A DNA stretch of 60,258 bases from Nocardia abscessus NBRC 100374 (GCF_000308455.1 NZ_BAFP01000020.1:1-60258); one strand, 5' to 3'. Positions 49,381 through 59,688 are shown, counted from the stretch's first letter. Translations and numbers: made by a program. The notes: generated from the letters alone by a model not told the origin.

Positions 49381-51675
49381 TCATTCCAGCAGGGCAACCG
49401 ACGCGATCCGGTGCAGCGTGAAGTGCCGGACCGCGCCGGTGACCGGGTCCAGCGCGTCGAGCTGCCCGTTGCCCACCTTCAACGGTTCCACCACGCGCTG
49501 CGTGGCGACCCCTTGGGCGTCGACGTAGCCGATATTCACCGACCGCCGCACCCGCGCCGCGAGCTGGAGCAGGGCGAGGGTCGCGGCGGTGTTGGTCCTG
49601 GTGCCGTCCAGGCGCACCGACTGACCCGAGCGGGCGCTGGCGGCACGTTCGCTCGCGCGTAGCTCGGTGACGAGCAACTCGAGTTGTTCGGTGCTGGGCG
49701 GTGTCGGGCGATACGGCTGCCGCGCGGCGGGCCGTACCGAGATCCGTGCGCCACGCGGACGCAGATCCACGATCGCGCCAGCCGAATCCTCACCCGCGGG
49801 CGCGAAACCGGCCGCGCGCAATTGCTCCAGCAGTTCGCCCAGCGGCGCCTGGGCGATGGCGACGGTCGGTGCGATGGACCGCAGTGCCAGCGTGCCGGCC
49901 ACCGGTGCGGCGAGCACCTGCGCCAGCAGCGCCGGATCGTCGCTGCGGATGAACGACTGCGCCATGCCCGCGCGCAACTGGCCGTGCCGCCGGGCCACGT
50001 CGTCTATCAGATAGGTCAGCGCCTGAGGGATCGGCGTCCTGGAATGCTTGGCGAACAAGGCGTGCAGTTCGGCCGCCGTCAACCCCGCGTCGAGGGCGCG
50101 CCGCACCGACGACTCGCCGATCCGATACACCGTCGCCGCGCCGGCGGATTCGACGTCGGCGGCCAGGGCGACGCGGTGCTGCAAGTCGGTGGTCAGCGGA
50201 CCGGGCGCGATGACCGTCAGGTCGGCTTGCACCAGCACGTGATCCACCGGCTCCGGCAGCGCCGACTCCATCTCCGCTTCGGCGTCGGCCACGCTGGTCG
50301 GCGCCGCGTGCAGCAGCGCCCGCGCCGCCGAGCCGAGCGCGCCACGGCCGACGAAACCCAGCGCCGCCGCTTCGGCGAGGGTCTGCTCGACCACCTCCGG
50401 ACGGAAGTTCCTGCGCCTGCGCGGCTGCCGCCATGCCAGCACCCGGCCGATGTCCGCCGGGGCCGGCGCCGTACCGGACGGATACTCCGCGAGCAGGCTC
50501 AGGACGGCGTGGCGGTCGCGCGGCGCGTTCGGGGTGCGCAGTTCCAGCGACAGTGCGGCCAGCGGCTTGTCGTTGGCATCGCGCATGCCGATCATCCACG
50601 GCGTCCGATCCATTTCCAGCCAGGTCTGCCCGAGCGCGGCCCAGCGCCGCGCGGGCGGAGACTCCAGCCAGGCGTCCACCAGCGGCGTGGGCGCCCAGAA
50701 ATCGTCGGTCGAGTCGAACTCCGGCGGCGGGTCGGGCAAACCCTTCTCGATCAATTTCGCGGCCGCCAGCAGTTCGACCAGCAAACCGGCCCGCGGCTCG
50801 TCGACCCCGGCCAGCTTGGCGATGCGGCGCAGCTCCCGCACGCCGAGGCCACCCGCGCGCAGGGCGGGAGCGGGCGCCTGGCCGAGCACCTCGAGTACGG
50901 CGGCACAGTGCCGCATCAACTCCCCGACCTCGCCCGCCGCGACCGCGTTCACCTCGGCGGGCGGGTATTTGGCGGCCTCCGGTTGCGGCGGCGTCAGTGC
51001 ATGCGGATGGGTGACCGGTTCCCGGCGCAGCACCTGGCCGACGGTGACCGGAAGCTCGACGGTCTCGTCATCGATCCAGTGCAGCAGCCTGCGCGCCAGC
51101 AGCCGCTGAATCGGTCGATCGGGCGCGGTGCCCGGTGCGGCATCCCTGGTGCGACCGCGCGGGCCCGTCGCGGCCAGTTTGTCCAGCAGGGCCCGTTCGG
51201 CGGGCTCGAGTTCGGTGAGCGCCGCGACCACCTCGGATTCGGTGAGGGCGTCGGGGAGCTCGGTCGCCGTGCCGATCGGCCACGGCAAGGCCTCGGCGGC
51301 CGCCGGAATCAGATGCAATCCCTGCTCGGCGTCGAGCCAGACCAGCGCCCGAGCCGTCAGCCGCTCCAGCGCGTCGTCGATCGCGGCGGCCTGCGCGCGT
51401 TCGCTCAGTTGCACATGCAGTTCGGCACGGTTGAGCGGAGCACTGTCGGTGCGCGTCACGCCGTGCACCGCAAGGGTTTCCAGGAGGGCGAATTCCAGAG
51501 TGTTCAAGTCCTCCGTGGCGCGCAGCACCGACGCACGCTGTTCGGTGCGGGCGGCGAGCACGGCCATCGAGGAGGGCAGCGGCACGGCCAGGTCGGGCCG
51601 AAGCTGCAGCAGCGTCACGAGCTGGGCATCACTGCGGGCACCGAGCCATCCGGCGAGGGAGTCGGTCACGGTCAT
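49381..51675 (-). CDS. Helicase-associated domain protein
   Basis: This 764-aa protein corresponds in position to M. tuberculosis Rv0862c. It is made of winged-helix-like helical segments and ends in a Helicase_C_3-type domain (about 430-600: PEPVDHVLVQADLTVIAPGP...YRIGESSVRRALDAGLTAAE) and a WYL-like end (VNIGYVDAQGVATQRVVEP). No ATPase motifs are present. It is probably a partner of the XPB helicase in repair. TAGGGT (51688-51683, minus strand) lies 7 nt before the ATG at 51675, giving a leaderless transcript; a GTG at 51684 is in frame upstream. Confidence 0.88.
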   Translation of the reverse strand: MTVTDSLAGWLGARSDAQLVTLLQLRPDLAVPLPSSMAVLAARTEQRASVLRATEDLNTLEFALLETLAVHGVTRTDSAPLNRAELHVQLSERAQAAAIDDALERLTARALVWLDAEQGLHLIPAAAEALPWPIGTATELPDALTESEVVAALTELEPAERALLDKLAATGPRGRTRDAAPGTAPDRPIQRLLARRLLHWIDDETVELPVTVGQVLRREPVTHPHALTPPQPEAAKYPPAEVNAVAAGEVGELMRHCAAVLEVLGQAPAPALRAGGLGVRELRRIAKLAGVDEPRAGLLVELLAAAKLIEKGLPDPPPEFDSTDDFWAPTPLVDAWLESPPARRWAALGQTWLEMDRTPWMIGMRDANDKPLAALSLELRTPNAPRDRHAVLSLLAEYPSGTAPAPADIGRVLAWRQPRRRRNFRPEVVEQTLAEAAALGFVGRGALGSAARALLHAAPTSVADAEAEMESALPEPVDHVLVQADLTVIAPGPLTTDLQHRVALAADVESAGAATVYRIGESSVRRALDAGLTAAELHALFAKHSRTPIPQALTYLIDDVARRHGQLRAGMAQSFIRSDDPALLAQVLAAPVAGTLALRSIAPTVAIAQAPLGELLEQLRAAGFAPAGEDSAGAIVDLRPRGARISVRPAARQPYRPTPPSTEQLELLVTELRASERAASARSGQSVRLDGTRTNTAATLALLQLAARVRRSVNIGYVDAQGVATQRVVEPLKVGNGQLDALDPVTGAVRHFTLHRIASVALLE

Positions 51676-51802
51676 CCCGTCCACCCTACGACGCCGGGCC
51701 CGGTCGATCGGATCCTGTCACGCAACACCCGAACGCAAATCCTGTGTCACCTGACTGGTACGGCCTGAATACTCGGAAGGGCGGCACAGCTAGCATGGGG
51801 CC

Positions 51803-51991
51803 GTGGTGAACAAATCGAAGAAATCCTATGTCGACAACGGCTGGCCGAAGGTGGAAGACGGTGACCACGCGGTCACCGAGCTTTCCTCGGCCCGCTCCGG
51901 TGGTCTCTCGCCCTACGGCGAGGACACCGAGTTTCCGGTGCCCGCAGAGCAGTTGCCCTACATGCACCCGAACACGGTGATCAACCGCTGA
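51803..51991 (+). CDS. Conserved small protein, leaderless
   Basis: This 62-aa protein begins [15 protein letters not shown] and ends with [19 protein letters not shown] and INR. It is polar with no membrane segment. TAGCAT (51791-51796) lies exactly 6 nt before the GTG, predicting leaderless translation. It is divergent from the helicase-associated gene. I recall a small conserved gene at the same position in mycobacteria (Rv0863); function unknown. Confidence 0.8.
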   Translation: MVNKSKKSYVDNGWPKVEDGDHAVTELSSARSGGLSPYGEDTEFPVPAEQLPYMHPNTVINR

Positions 51992-52019
51992 GCGCGCGAC
52001 CGGAACGTTCTCGGCTACG

Positions 52020-52059
52020 AAGAAGGGCCCCGCATCCACGTTGATGCGGGGCCCTTCTT
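52020..52059. terminator. Bidirectional terminator between the 62-aa gene and rpfA
   Basis: A perfect 17-bp stem, AAGAAGGGCCCCGCATC (52020-52036) and GATGCGGGGCCCTTCTT (52043-52059), with a 6-nt loop, serves both convergent transcripts. Confidence 0.9.
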
Positions 52060-52074
52060 GAAACTGGGTGGCGA

Positions 52075-52986
<912 letters not shown>

Positions 52987-53000
52987 TCATCTCGACCGCC

Positions 53001-53042
53001 GTCACCACTCTGTGACCTCCCCGTAATGTGATGAGGATCACA
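53001..53042. promoter_or_regulatory. CRP-type palindrome upstream of rpfA
   Basis: TGTGATGAGGATCACA (53027-53042) is a perfect TGTGA-N6-TCACA CRP site, about 330 nt upstream of rpfA and beyond the riboswitch. A second palindrome, GTCAC-N6-GTGAC (53001-53016), lies next to it. M. tuberculosis CRP (Rv3676) is known to regulate rpfA. Confidence 0.6.
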
Positions 53043-53107
53043 CATCCGAGTGGGTAACGAACGCGTCGGGTAACCAGTTCGCGGCGATCGCAGACCAGCG
53101 CTCCGGT

Positions 53108-53350
53108 TCAGCGGGATCTGCGGCCCGAGCGCAGCGCGAACACCAGGGCGAGCACGAACCCCAGCGGCGCGAGCATCGCCCCGAAGTAGAGCCACAGTCC
53201 GGGCTCGCCGTCGGTGAGTATGGGGATGGCGAAGATCACGACGATGGCCAGCAATCCCAGCGCGAACGAGCAGAGCGCGAGTTGCAGCAACCAATCGCCG
53301 CGCCGCCGCGGGGCGCCGCCGGAAGGGTTCGGAGCGGAAGGGTTCGTCAC
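53108..53350 (-). CDS. Small two-helix membrane protein
   Basis: This 80-aa protein has a short polar N-terminus (VTNPSAPNPSGGAPRRRGDW) and two membrane helices (LALCSFALGLLAIVVIFAI and LYFGAMLAPLGFVLALVFAL) joined by a short loop, ending RSGRRSR. Function unknown. TACCGT (53362-53357, minus strand) lies 6 nt before the GTG at 53350, giving a leaderless mRNA. Between rpfA and the cold-shock gene it matches the place of M. tuberculosis Rv0870c. Confidence 0.8.
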   Translation of the reverse strand: MTNPSAPNPSGGAPRRRGDWLLQLALCSFALGLLAIVVIFAIPILTDGEPGLWLYFGAMLAPLGFVLALVFALRSGRRSR

Positions 53351-53539
53351 GGTTCGACGGTAAAACTGATGTGCTTGCGTTATTGGCACCGGGGTAGACT
53401 CGATGGCAATCGCGTCCTGCAATCCTGCTGGGCGCGTTCTTTTCGCACAGAAAAAGGGCCGGTCCCGTGACCGGCCCGGTGGACAGATGTGCTCGGGCCG
53501 TAGGGGTCCGAGTTTTTCGATGACGAACGGGTGAGCGCA

Positions 53540-53959
53540 GTGCCGACCGGCAGGGTGAAGTGGTACGACGTCGAAAAGGGCTTCGGCTTCCTTTCCCAGG
53601 ACGAGGGTGAGGACGTCTATGTCCGCTCGTCCGCGCTGCCCGAAGGTGTCGAAGGCCTCAAGCCCGGCCAGCGCGTCGAATTCGGCATGGCCGCCGGCCG
53701 TCGCGGCCCCCAGGCGCTGAGCCTCAAGCTGCTGGAGGCGCCGCCGTCGGTCCGGCAGGGCCAGGAACGCAACGCGCGCAAGGAACCTGTCGCGCGCAAG
53801 CACACGCCTGACGAGCTGCACGGAATGGTCGAGGACATGATCACCCTGCTCGAGGCGAAGGTGCAGCCGGATCTGCGCAAGGGCAAGTACCCCGATCGCA
53901 AGACCGCGCAACGCATCTCGGAGGTCGTCCGCGCGGTTGCGCGCGAACTGGACCGATAG
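53540..53959 (+). CDS. cspB: Cold-shock-domain protein (CspB-like)
   Basis: This 139-aa protein has an N-terminal cold-shock domain ([20 protein letters not shown], with the RNP1 motif KGFGFL and RNP2-like DVYVRSSAL) and an extra C-terminal helical region of about 70 residues ending [23 protein letters not shown]. It matches M. tuberculosis CspB (Rv0871) rather than the 67-aa CspA group. It probably binds single-stranded nucleic acid. The start is either GTG 53540 (giving VPTGRVKW) or GTG 53531, three codons upstream; neither has a Shine-Dalgarno sequence. Confidence 0.92.
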   Translation: MPTGRVKWYDVEKGFGFLSQDEGEDVYVRSSALPEGVEGLKPGQRVEFGMAAGRRGPQALSLKLLEAPPSVRQGQERNARKEPVARKHTPDELHGMVEDMITLLEAKVQPDLRKGKYPDRKTAQRISEVVRAVARELDR

Positions 53960-53990
53960 TCGTCGCGCCTGCGGCGACCTCCGCGGGTGC

Positions 53991-55529
53991 TCACGGTCGG
54001 ATACCGCTCAGTTCTCTGGCGACGAGGCCGTCGACGAGATCGTTCATCTCCTCGACCAGTTCGGGCGCGCCGCCGTTGTGGGCGAGGTTGTGCATCTCGT
54101 GCGGGTCTTCCTGCCGGTCGTAGAGCTCGTAGTCGAATTCGTCACGGGGCCCGGCGATTTCGTGCGGCGTCGAGTAGCGGGCGAAGCTGTAGCGGGGTGT
54201 CACCGCGCCCCGCAGGCAGTATTTGACGCCGGCTGCTTGACCGCCGCTGGATTTGGCGTCCGAGGTGAGCAGCAGTGCGTCGCGGAGGGCGCCTGCCGGG
54301 TCCGCCAGCAAAGGCGTGAGGTCTTTGCCGACGAGTGGGCCTGTCGTGGCATCGATTCCGGCGAGGGCGGCCAGGGTCGGCACCAGGTCGATGTGTGAAG
54401 TCAGTGCGGCAGTGCTGGTTCCGTGCGTGGCGGGGTTGCGGGGGTCGGCGATGACCAACGGCACCCGGTTGTTCTCGCGGTAGATCATCGCGCCCTTCTG
54501 CCGCAGTCCGTGCGCGCCGCCGAGTTCTCCGTGGTCGGCGACCCGGACCACGACGGTGTTGCCCGCGGCGCCACTGTGGTCCAACGCGTCGAGGACCTCG
54601 GTCATCAATTCGTCGGTGCGGCGCAGCAACTCGAGATACCAGTTGCCCCACTGCCGCCATTGGGTGCGCCCGAGAGGCGAGTCGACGTCGTTCGGCATCA
54701 GGCCGCCGACGGCCTCGTTCATGGTGCGCCACACCGTTTGTACCCGCGGTTTGGTCGACAGGTCGGACTCGAAGTTCGGCGGTACGTCGGCGCCGTGATC
54801 GGGCACGTCCGTCAGCCGGTAGAAGCGCGGGCAGTACATTATGTCGTGCGGGTTCACCATGCTGACCACGCACAGCCATGGCTCACGGTCGCTGCCGTGC
54901 CGTCGCAGCCAGCCGACGGCGTTCTCGACGACGCCGGGGTCTTCGTGGGCGCCCTCGTCGGGCCCGCCGCCGGACAGGATGTCGTAGGCCTCGTCGAATC
55001 CGTATGCCGACAGCGCCGCGCTCTCGGTGCCGACCGGCTCGGAAAGGTGCCATTTTCCGATGTAGGCCGTCCGATAGCCGGCGTTCTTCAGCACCGTCCC
55101 GATGGTGGGGATCGTGGTGTCGAGATTCGGGCTCCAGGCGTGCAGCGGTCCGAGGACCGCGCCCATGAGGTCGTTGCCGCGGACGTTGTCGGTCATGCCG
55201 GTGACCGGTGCGTGTGATCCGGTGAAGAACGCCGATCGCGCGGGCGAGCACGGCGCCGTCGGCGAATGATGCATGGCGAACCGCACACCGGCGGCCGCCA
55301 CCCGGTCGCGAGCGGGCAGTGCGAAGCCCGCGGGCAGGACGACATCCGCGCGCTCCTGGTCGGTCATGATCACCAAGATGTTCGGCCGCGCCGCCGGTGC
55401 CGCGGCGGACTTGGCGGCGAGCGCGCCGCTCAGGGCGGGCACGGAGGCGGCGGCCATCATGGCGAGAACCTGACGTCGGCTCGGTGCCGGTGGGTGTGCG
55501 CACGCGAGGAACTTGTCGGAGTCGGACAC
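53991..55529 (-). CDS. Secreted sulfatase (Tat-exported, formylglycine type)
   Basis: This 512-aa alkaline-phosphatase-superfamily enzyme has a twin-arginine signal (SRRQVLAMM, about 17-25), the N-terminal metal site ILVIMTDQER, and the sulfatase signature APCSPARSAFFTG, whose Cys94 is converted to formylglycine. Further metal ligands lie in YIGKWHLS and RVADHGELGG. The substrate, a sulfate ester, is unknown. The GTG at 55529 has AGGAAGG at 7-nt spacing; a GTG at 55562 is an alternative. It is divergent from a TetR regulator, with a palindromic site between them. Confidence 0.92.
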   Translation of the reverse strand: MSDSDKFLACAHPPAPSRRQVLAMMAAASVPALSGALAAKSAAAPAARPNILVIMTDQERADVVLPAGFALPARDRVAAAGVRFAMHHSPTAPCSPARSAFFTGSHAPVTGMTDNVRGNDLMGAVLGPLHAWSPNLDTTIPTIGTVLKNAGYRTAYIGKWHLSEPVGTESAALSAYGFDEAYDILSGGGPDEGAHEDPGVVENAVGWLRRHGSDREPWLCVVSMVNPHDIMYCPRFYRLTDVPDHGADVPPNFESDLSTKPRVQTVWRTMNEAVGGLMPNDVDSPLGRTQWRQWGNWYLELLRRTDELMTEVLDALDHSGAAGNTVVVRVADHGELGGAHGLRQKGAMIYRENNRVPLVIADPRNPATHGTSTAALTSHIDLVPTLAALAGIDATTGPLVGKDLTPLLADPAGALRDALLLTSDAKSSGGQAAGVKYCLRGAVTPRYSFARYSTPHEIAGPRDEFDYELYDRQEDPHEMHNLAHNGGAPELVEEMNDLVDGLVARELSGIRP

Positions 55530-55571
55530 GGGACGGACCTTCCTGTGGGGCGGAACGGGCACCTCACTGTA

Positions 55572-55598
55572 ACTGATGAATTGATGAAATCATTCAGT
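55572..55598. promoter_or_regulatory. Candidate TetR operator between the sulfatase and TetR genes
   Basis: An AT-rich 27-bp segment runs from ACTGATGA to TCATTCAGT with a central TGAT-GAA-ATCA palindrome. It lies 43 nt from each start codon, the usual place for a local repressor site controlling both genes. Confidence 0.5.
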
Positions 55599-55640
55599 AA
55601 GACTTTTTCGCTGGTGGAGTCGTCGCGATACTGTGCACTG

Positions 55641-56237
55641 GTGTCAGGAACCGAGACGACGTCCGCTACGGCACGCGGTGAGCAGACGCGGCAGGCCATC
55701 CTCGACGTCGCCACACGCCGGTTCGCCGACCAAGGTTTCCGCAACACCTCGGTGGCGGCGGTGGCTCGCGAGGTCGGGGTGGCGCCATCCGCGGTGTACT
55801 TCCACTTCGCCGACAAAGAGGCGCTGTTCGTCGCCGCGTTCGACCGCGACGCCGCACGCCTGTCCGACGCGGCGCTGCCCCAGTCGGGTCCGATGGACGC
55901 CGTGTACTGGCAGCAGGTCGTCAGCCGGTTCGTGACCAGGCTCGACGCCTATCCGCTGGTGCATCGAGTGCTCGCCGGGCAGGAGCCGGGGCTGCTCGTT
56001 CGCCTGGTCGACGGTGTCGTGCCGCATCGCATCCGGCAGGTGCTCGAAGCGGCGCTGCGCGCCGGTCAGCAGTCCGGGGACATCGCCGAAGACCTCGATC
56101 CGCGGGACACCGCGATCGCGCTCGAGGCCATCTTCACCGCGGTGATCATCACCGTGGTGCAGGTCGGCGGGAGCGGTAGCTCGGAGCGTATCGACGCCGT
56201 CGGCCGCTTGGTGCGGGCCGCGCTCACCCCGGCTTGA
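55641..56237 (+). CDS. TetR-family regulator, divergent from the sulfatase gene
   Basis: This 198-aa protein has the TetR helix-turn-helix (about 12-60: EQTRQAILDVATRRFADQGF, GVAPSAVYFHFADKEALF) and a C-terminal ligand domain. TACTGT (55629-55634) lies 6 nt before the GTG at 55641, so the mRNA is probably leaderless; the reading frame continues upstream but only into the operator. It is a likely repressor of the sulfatase gene and of itself; the ligand is unknown. Confidence 0.88.
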   Translation: MSGTETTSATARGEQTRQAILDVATRRFADQGFRNTSVAAVAREVGVAPSAVYFHFADKEALFVAAFDRDAARLSDAALPQSGPMDAVYWQQVVSRFVTRLDAYPLVHRVLAGQEPGLLVRLVDGVVPHRIRQVLEAALRAGQQSGDIAEDLDPRDTAIALEAIFTAVIITVVQVGGSGSSERIDAVGRLVRAALTPA

Positions 56238-56309
56238 TCGTCCAGGCGCTGCGGAAGGCCGCCCGACCGGAAGCGGCGGCCCGTTGCCGAGACCGCCGCT
56301 GGATGCCGC

Positions 56310-56891
56310 CTACGCCGTGCTGATCGACCAGGTGGCGTGCGGCACGTAGAACTCCCGGCCCGTTTCGTCGCGGGCGAGGATCGGCAACTGGAATTCGACG
56401 CCGATGAGACGCAGATCGGGTTCGGGCTTCGAATCGATGGTGAGCGCCAAAGCGCGGTCGGGGTAGTCGTTGCGGCTGATCACCTGGTCCACCTTCTCGC
56501 CGTTGGGCAGCAGGTAGACGAGCTGGGCGAGCCAGGGCGCGTCGGCGACCTTCTTCGGCAGCGACAGTTGCAGGGGGTAACCGGCGGGCACTTCCAATTC
56601 GACGGTGCGCCCGCGGTGGCAGTCCGGCGCGTCCGGGGCGCAGCGCAACGTCTCGAACACCGTGCCCGCCGCGTCGTCCTCGGGCAGGATGTGGCAGTCC
56701 CGCATGGTCACCGCGCAGTAGCTGAACGGCCGCACGGTGACCGTCTTGCCGTGCGCGTAGGCGGTGAGGGTGACGTCGGGTTCGTCGGCGTTGCGGACCA
56801 GCATCGCCAGAACGCCCACGAAGGCGACGGTGAGCACGAGCAGGGCGGCCGCGACCAGCGCGGCGATCGTGCGTGCGTTGAGCTTGCTCAC
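56310..56891 (-). CDS. DUF2771 membrane-anchored protein
   Basis: This 193-aa protein has one N-terminal membrane helix (IAALVAAALLVLTVAFVGVL) and an extracytoplasmic domain with four cysteines (SYCAVTMRDCHI, LRCAPDAPDCHRG) that may form disulfides, consistent with DUF2771. Function unknown. Its GTG overlaps the stop of the MFS gene (GTGA), so the two are translated together, as in M. tuberculosis Rv0875c-Rv0876c. Confidence 0.85.
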   Translation of the reverse strand: MSKLNARTIAALVAAALLVLTVAFVGVLAMLVRNADEPDVTLTAYAHGKTVTVRPFSYCAVTMRDCHILPEDDAAGTVFETLRCAPDAPDCHRGRTVELEVPAGYPLQLSLPKKVADAPWLAQLVYLLPNGEKVDQVISRNDYPDRALALTIDSKPEPDLRLIGVEFQLPILARDETGREFYVPHATWSISTA

Positions 56892-58804
56892 CAGATCGGG
56901 TCTCCTTGCCCTCGTTGGATGCGTTTGGTGTCGCCGCCGCGCCGCGCCGCCGGATCCTGCGCGCGCGGTGCGCTTCCCGGGTAGCCATGCGGCCGGAATG
57001 TCGGCACCTCTTGTTCCGCGTGCTGCGGACGGTTGCCGCCGAGGCCGGGCAGCAACGAGTGACCGCGGAAGCTGAGGAAAGTCTGCACCAAGCCGAGCAC
57101 GAGTATCGCGGTGACCACCGCGAAGCCCTTCCAGTAGTCGGTCGGCAGCAGCACGCCCGCCGCGCCGCCGACGACCCAGCTGAGCTGCAGCACGGTCTCC
57201 GAGCGACCGAAGCCGGAGGCGATCGACTCCGGCGGCAGGTCGTCCTGGATCGAGGCGTCCAGCGACACCTTGGCCAGCGCGCTCGTCGCGGCCGCGACCA
57301 GGGCGGCGGCCGCCGCGCCGAGCAGATTGTTCGCGAACGTGGCGAACAGCGCCACCAGCGCGCAGGCCGCCGTGCAGCCCAGCACGATCAGTGCGGGCCT
57401 GCCGAGCTGGAGCCGCGCGCCGGTCGCGTTGCCCGCGAAGTTGCCGATGGCCGCGGCCGCGCCCACCGCGCCGAGCATGAGGGCCTGCTGCACCGGCCGG
57501 TGCTCGGTCGCCTTGGCGACGAACGCGACGTAGAAGGTGAGGAATCCGGTCAGCACGCGGATGGCGCTGTTGCCCCAGAGCCCGGTCACCACGGCGCGGC
57601 CGAGCGGCTGCCTGCGTTTGCGCGGCGGTACCGACGACTCCTTGCCGGAGGACAGCACCTCGGTGTGCGCGTCGGGGCCGTGATAGCTGAGCGTCGCGGG
57701 CACTTCGCCCTCGGTCACTTCCACCCAGGAGGGGATGCGCAGGCTCAGATAGGCCCCCGCACAGGCGATCAGCGCCGCGAAAACCAGCGCGCCGTTGGAG
57801 CCCGCGATCGCCGCGGCCAGCCCGGCCAGCCCTCCCGCACCGATGGTGCCGCCGACCAAACCGAACACCGTGAGACGGGAGTTGGTGCGGACCAGATCGA
57901 TGTCCGGCGGCAGTACTCGGGGGGTCACCGCGCTCTTGAGCACGGAGAACGATTTGCTGCCGATCATCATGCACAGCGCGAGCGGATACAGCGCCCAAGT
58001 GTCGAACTGGAGGATCAGCACCACCGCGACCACCGCGCGCACCGCGAACGACGTCGCCAGCGCCAGGCGGCGACCGCGCTGCAGGCGATCGAGCATCGGG
58101 CCGATCAGCGGGGCGATCACCGCGAACGGCGCGATCGTGATCAGCAGGTACAGCGCCACATTCGTCTTGCTCTCCGCAGTGGCGCTGGCGAAGAACAAGG
58201 TGTTGGCCAGCGCCACCGCGATGGCGGCGTCGAGGGCGAAATTCGCCATGGTCGCGTAGGTGAGCGCCGTCAGACCCGACTTGTCGGCGCCGTCGGCCTT
58301 GGCCGCGCGCTGGAAGGTCGCGATGCCCTTTTCGGTGAGCTGCCTGCCGCGCATGGCGGCCACGCGGGTAACCGTGAGCTTGCGTGGCATCCGCTGCGCG
58401 CCGGAGGCGGCCGCGCTTTCCGGTGGTTGCACCTCATCCTGGACGGCGGTATCGGGATAGTCGTCGGCTGGTGGTTCGCTGCGACGAGGCGGTTGCGGGC
58501 GGTGCGGGAAGGCGTGCCGAGCCGCGCGGTCGGAGGCATTCGGTTGCTCGGTGTCCGGCCCGAGCGGGAAAGGTTTGGTCGCCGGGGGCCGTGGCGCTTC
58601 ACGTCGCGGGCCGGGTGGTGGCGATCCCGGCTGGTCGTAGGGCTCGGGGGCGCGTCCGCGTCCGAGCGGTGGCAGCGGCCCGCGGCGTCGCGGCGGGTTG
58701 GGTGGCGGGTACCGGTCGAAACCGGGATGCCGATCGAACGGCGGGGACTCCTCGCCTTCCCGCCGATCACGGTCGGGACCGGAAGGTTCGCGGGGAGTAG
58801 TCAC
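56888..58804 (-). CDS. MFS-type membrane transporter with long Pro-rich N-terminal tail
   Basis: This 638-aa protein has a cytosolic, Pro/Arg-rich disordered tail of about 140 residues, then about 12 membrane helices (about 185-590) and a short polar C-terminus. The helices show MFS-like features (MLDRLQRGRRLALATSFAVR between helices 2 and 3). The substrate is unknown; the M. tuberculosis homologue is Rv0876c. The GTG at 58804 lies 7 nt after CAGAAT, an approximate -10, so the start may be leaderless. A GTG or other codon at 58846 would extend it. Confidence 0.85.
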   Translation of the reverse strand: MTTPREPSGPDRDRREGEESPPFDRHPGFDRYPPPNPPRRRGPLPPLGRGRAPEPYDQPGSPPPGPRREAPRPPATKPFPLGPDTEQPNASDRAARHAFPHRPQPPRRSEPPADDYPDTAVQDEVQPPESAAASGAQRMPRKLTVTRVAAMRGRQLTEKGIATFQRAAKADGADKSGLTALTYATMANFALDAAIAVALANTLFFASATAESKTNVALYLLITIAPFAVIAPLIGPMLDRLQRGRRLALATSFAVRAVVAVVLILQFDTWALYPLALCMMIGSKSFSVLKSAVTPRVLPPDIDLVRTNSRLTVFGLVGGTIGAGGLAGLAAAIAGSNGALVFAALIACAGAYLSLRIPSWVEVTEGEVPATLSYHGPDAHTEVLSSGKESSVPPRKRRQPLGRAVVTGLWGNSAIRVLTGFLTFYVAFVAKATEHRPVQQALMLGAVGAAAAIGNFAGNATGARLQLGRPALIVLGCTAACALVALFATFANNLLGAAAAALVAAATSALAKVSLDASIQDDLPPESIASGFGRSETVLQLSWVVGGAAGVLLPTDYWKGFAVVTAILVLGLVQTFLSFRGHSLLPGLGGNRPQHAEQEVPTFRPHGYPGSAPRAQDPAARRGGDTKRIQRGQGDPIW

Positions 58805-58897
58805 GACCTCAATTCTGGCGTACTCCCGTGCTGGGCGTTCACGCACGCTCCGTGGCGGCGGCGGAAAGTGACCATCGTCGCGGATCGCCGGACCTGC

Positions 58898-59671
58898 TCA
58901 GGCGGGCACGAAGCGGACCTCGAACATGGTCGGCCAATTCTTGCCCGTGATCAGGAACCGGTCGGTGCCGGGCAGTTGGGCGATGCCGTTGAGGGCGTCG
59001 GCCCCGGCCCGCGCGGTCGCCGGAAGCAGACCGGCGGCGTCGGCGGACGCCAGCACGGCGCCGGAACCGGGGTCGATGCGCAGGATCGTGTCGGTGGGCC
59101 AGTCGTTGGCGTAGACCGACCCGTCCGCCGCGCACTCGAGTTCGTTGAGGCGCGCGCCGTTGTGGCTGGTCAGCTCGACCGAGCCGGTCGGGGCGAAGGT
59201 GACCGGATCACGGAAGGTGAGCCGGTCGGTGCCGTCGCTCATGATCAGTCGTCCGTCCCTCGCGCACAGGCCCCAGCCTTCGCCGTCGTAGCTCGCCCGG
59301 CCACGTTCGGCCAAGGTGGCCGGGTCCCGCGCGATGGCGACGCCGTCGTGCCAGGTCAGCTGCCAGAGCGTGGCACCGGCGACGGTGATGCCCTCGCCGA
59401 AGTAGGGGGCGGGCAACTCGGTCCTGGCCAGTTCCTCGCCGGTCGCCAGCCGGGACGCGCGCACGCTCGACGCGCCCGACAGACCGGTGCCCTCGTAGAG
59501 GACCTCGCCGTCGATTTCCAGCCCCTGGGTGAACGCCTTCGGGTCGTGCGGTCGGGTGCCGACCACCTCGATGTTCATCCTGGGTGTCGTGTCCTCGGCG
59601 CCGCCGCATCCGCTCATAACGAGCAGACCGACCAGCACACCGACGGCCAACGAACGCCGATTGCGTTCCAT
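58898..59671 (-). CDS. Glutaminyl-peptide cyclotransferase (lipoprotein)
   Basis: This 257-aa protein has a lipoprotein signal (lipobox MSGC, Cys about 22) and a five-bladed beta-propeller of the plant/bacterial glutaminyl cyclase type: RPHDPKAFTQGLEIDGEVLYEGTG-like first blade, LWQLTWHDG, GWGLC, LNELECAADGSVYANDW and LNGIAQLPGTDRFLITGKNWP. It forms N-terminal pyroglutamate on exported proteins. TACATT (59684-59679, minus strand) lies 7 nt before the ATG, giving a leaderless mRNA. Only 17 nt separate it from the divergent DUF3027 gene. Confidence 0.9.
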   Translation of the reverse strand: MERNRRSLAVGVLVGLLVMSGCGGAEDTTPRMNIEVVGTRPHDPKAFTQGLEIDGEVLYEGTGLSGASSVRASRLATGEELARTELPAPYFGEGITVAGATLWQLTWHDGVAIARDPATLAERGRASYDGEGWGLCARDGRLIMSDGTDRLTFRDPVTFAPTGSVELTSHNGARLNELECAADGSVYANDWPTDTILRIDPGSGAVLASADAAGLLPATARAGADALNGIAQLPGTDRFLITGKNWPTMFEVRFVPA

Positions 59672-59688
59672 ACGGCAAAATGTAGGCC
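59672..59688. promoter_or_regulatory. 17-nt divergent intergenic region with overlapping -10 hexamers
   Basis: CAAAAT (59676-59681) precedes the plus-strand GTG by 7 nt, and TACATT (minus strand, 59684-59679) precedes the minus-strand ATG by 7 nt. The two hexamers share three base pairs, so only one polymerase could occupy the site at a time. Upstream promoter elements must lie inside the opposite gene. Confidence 0.6.
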
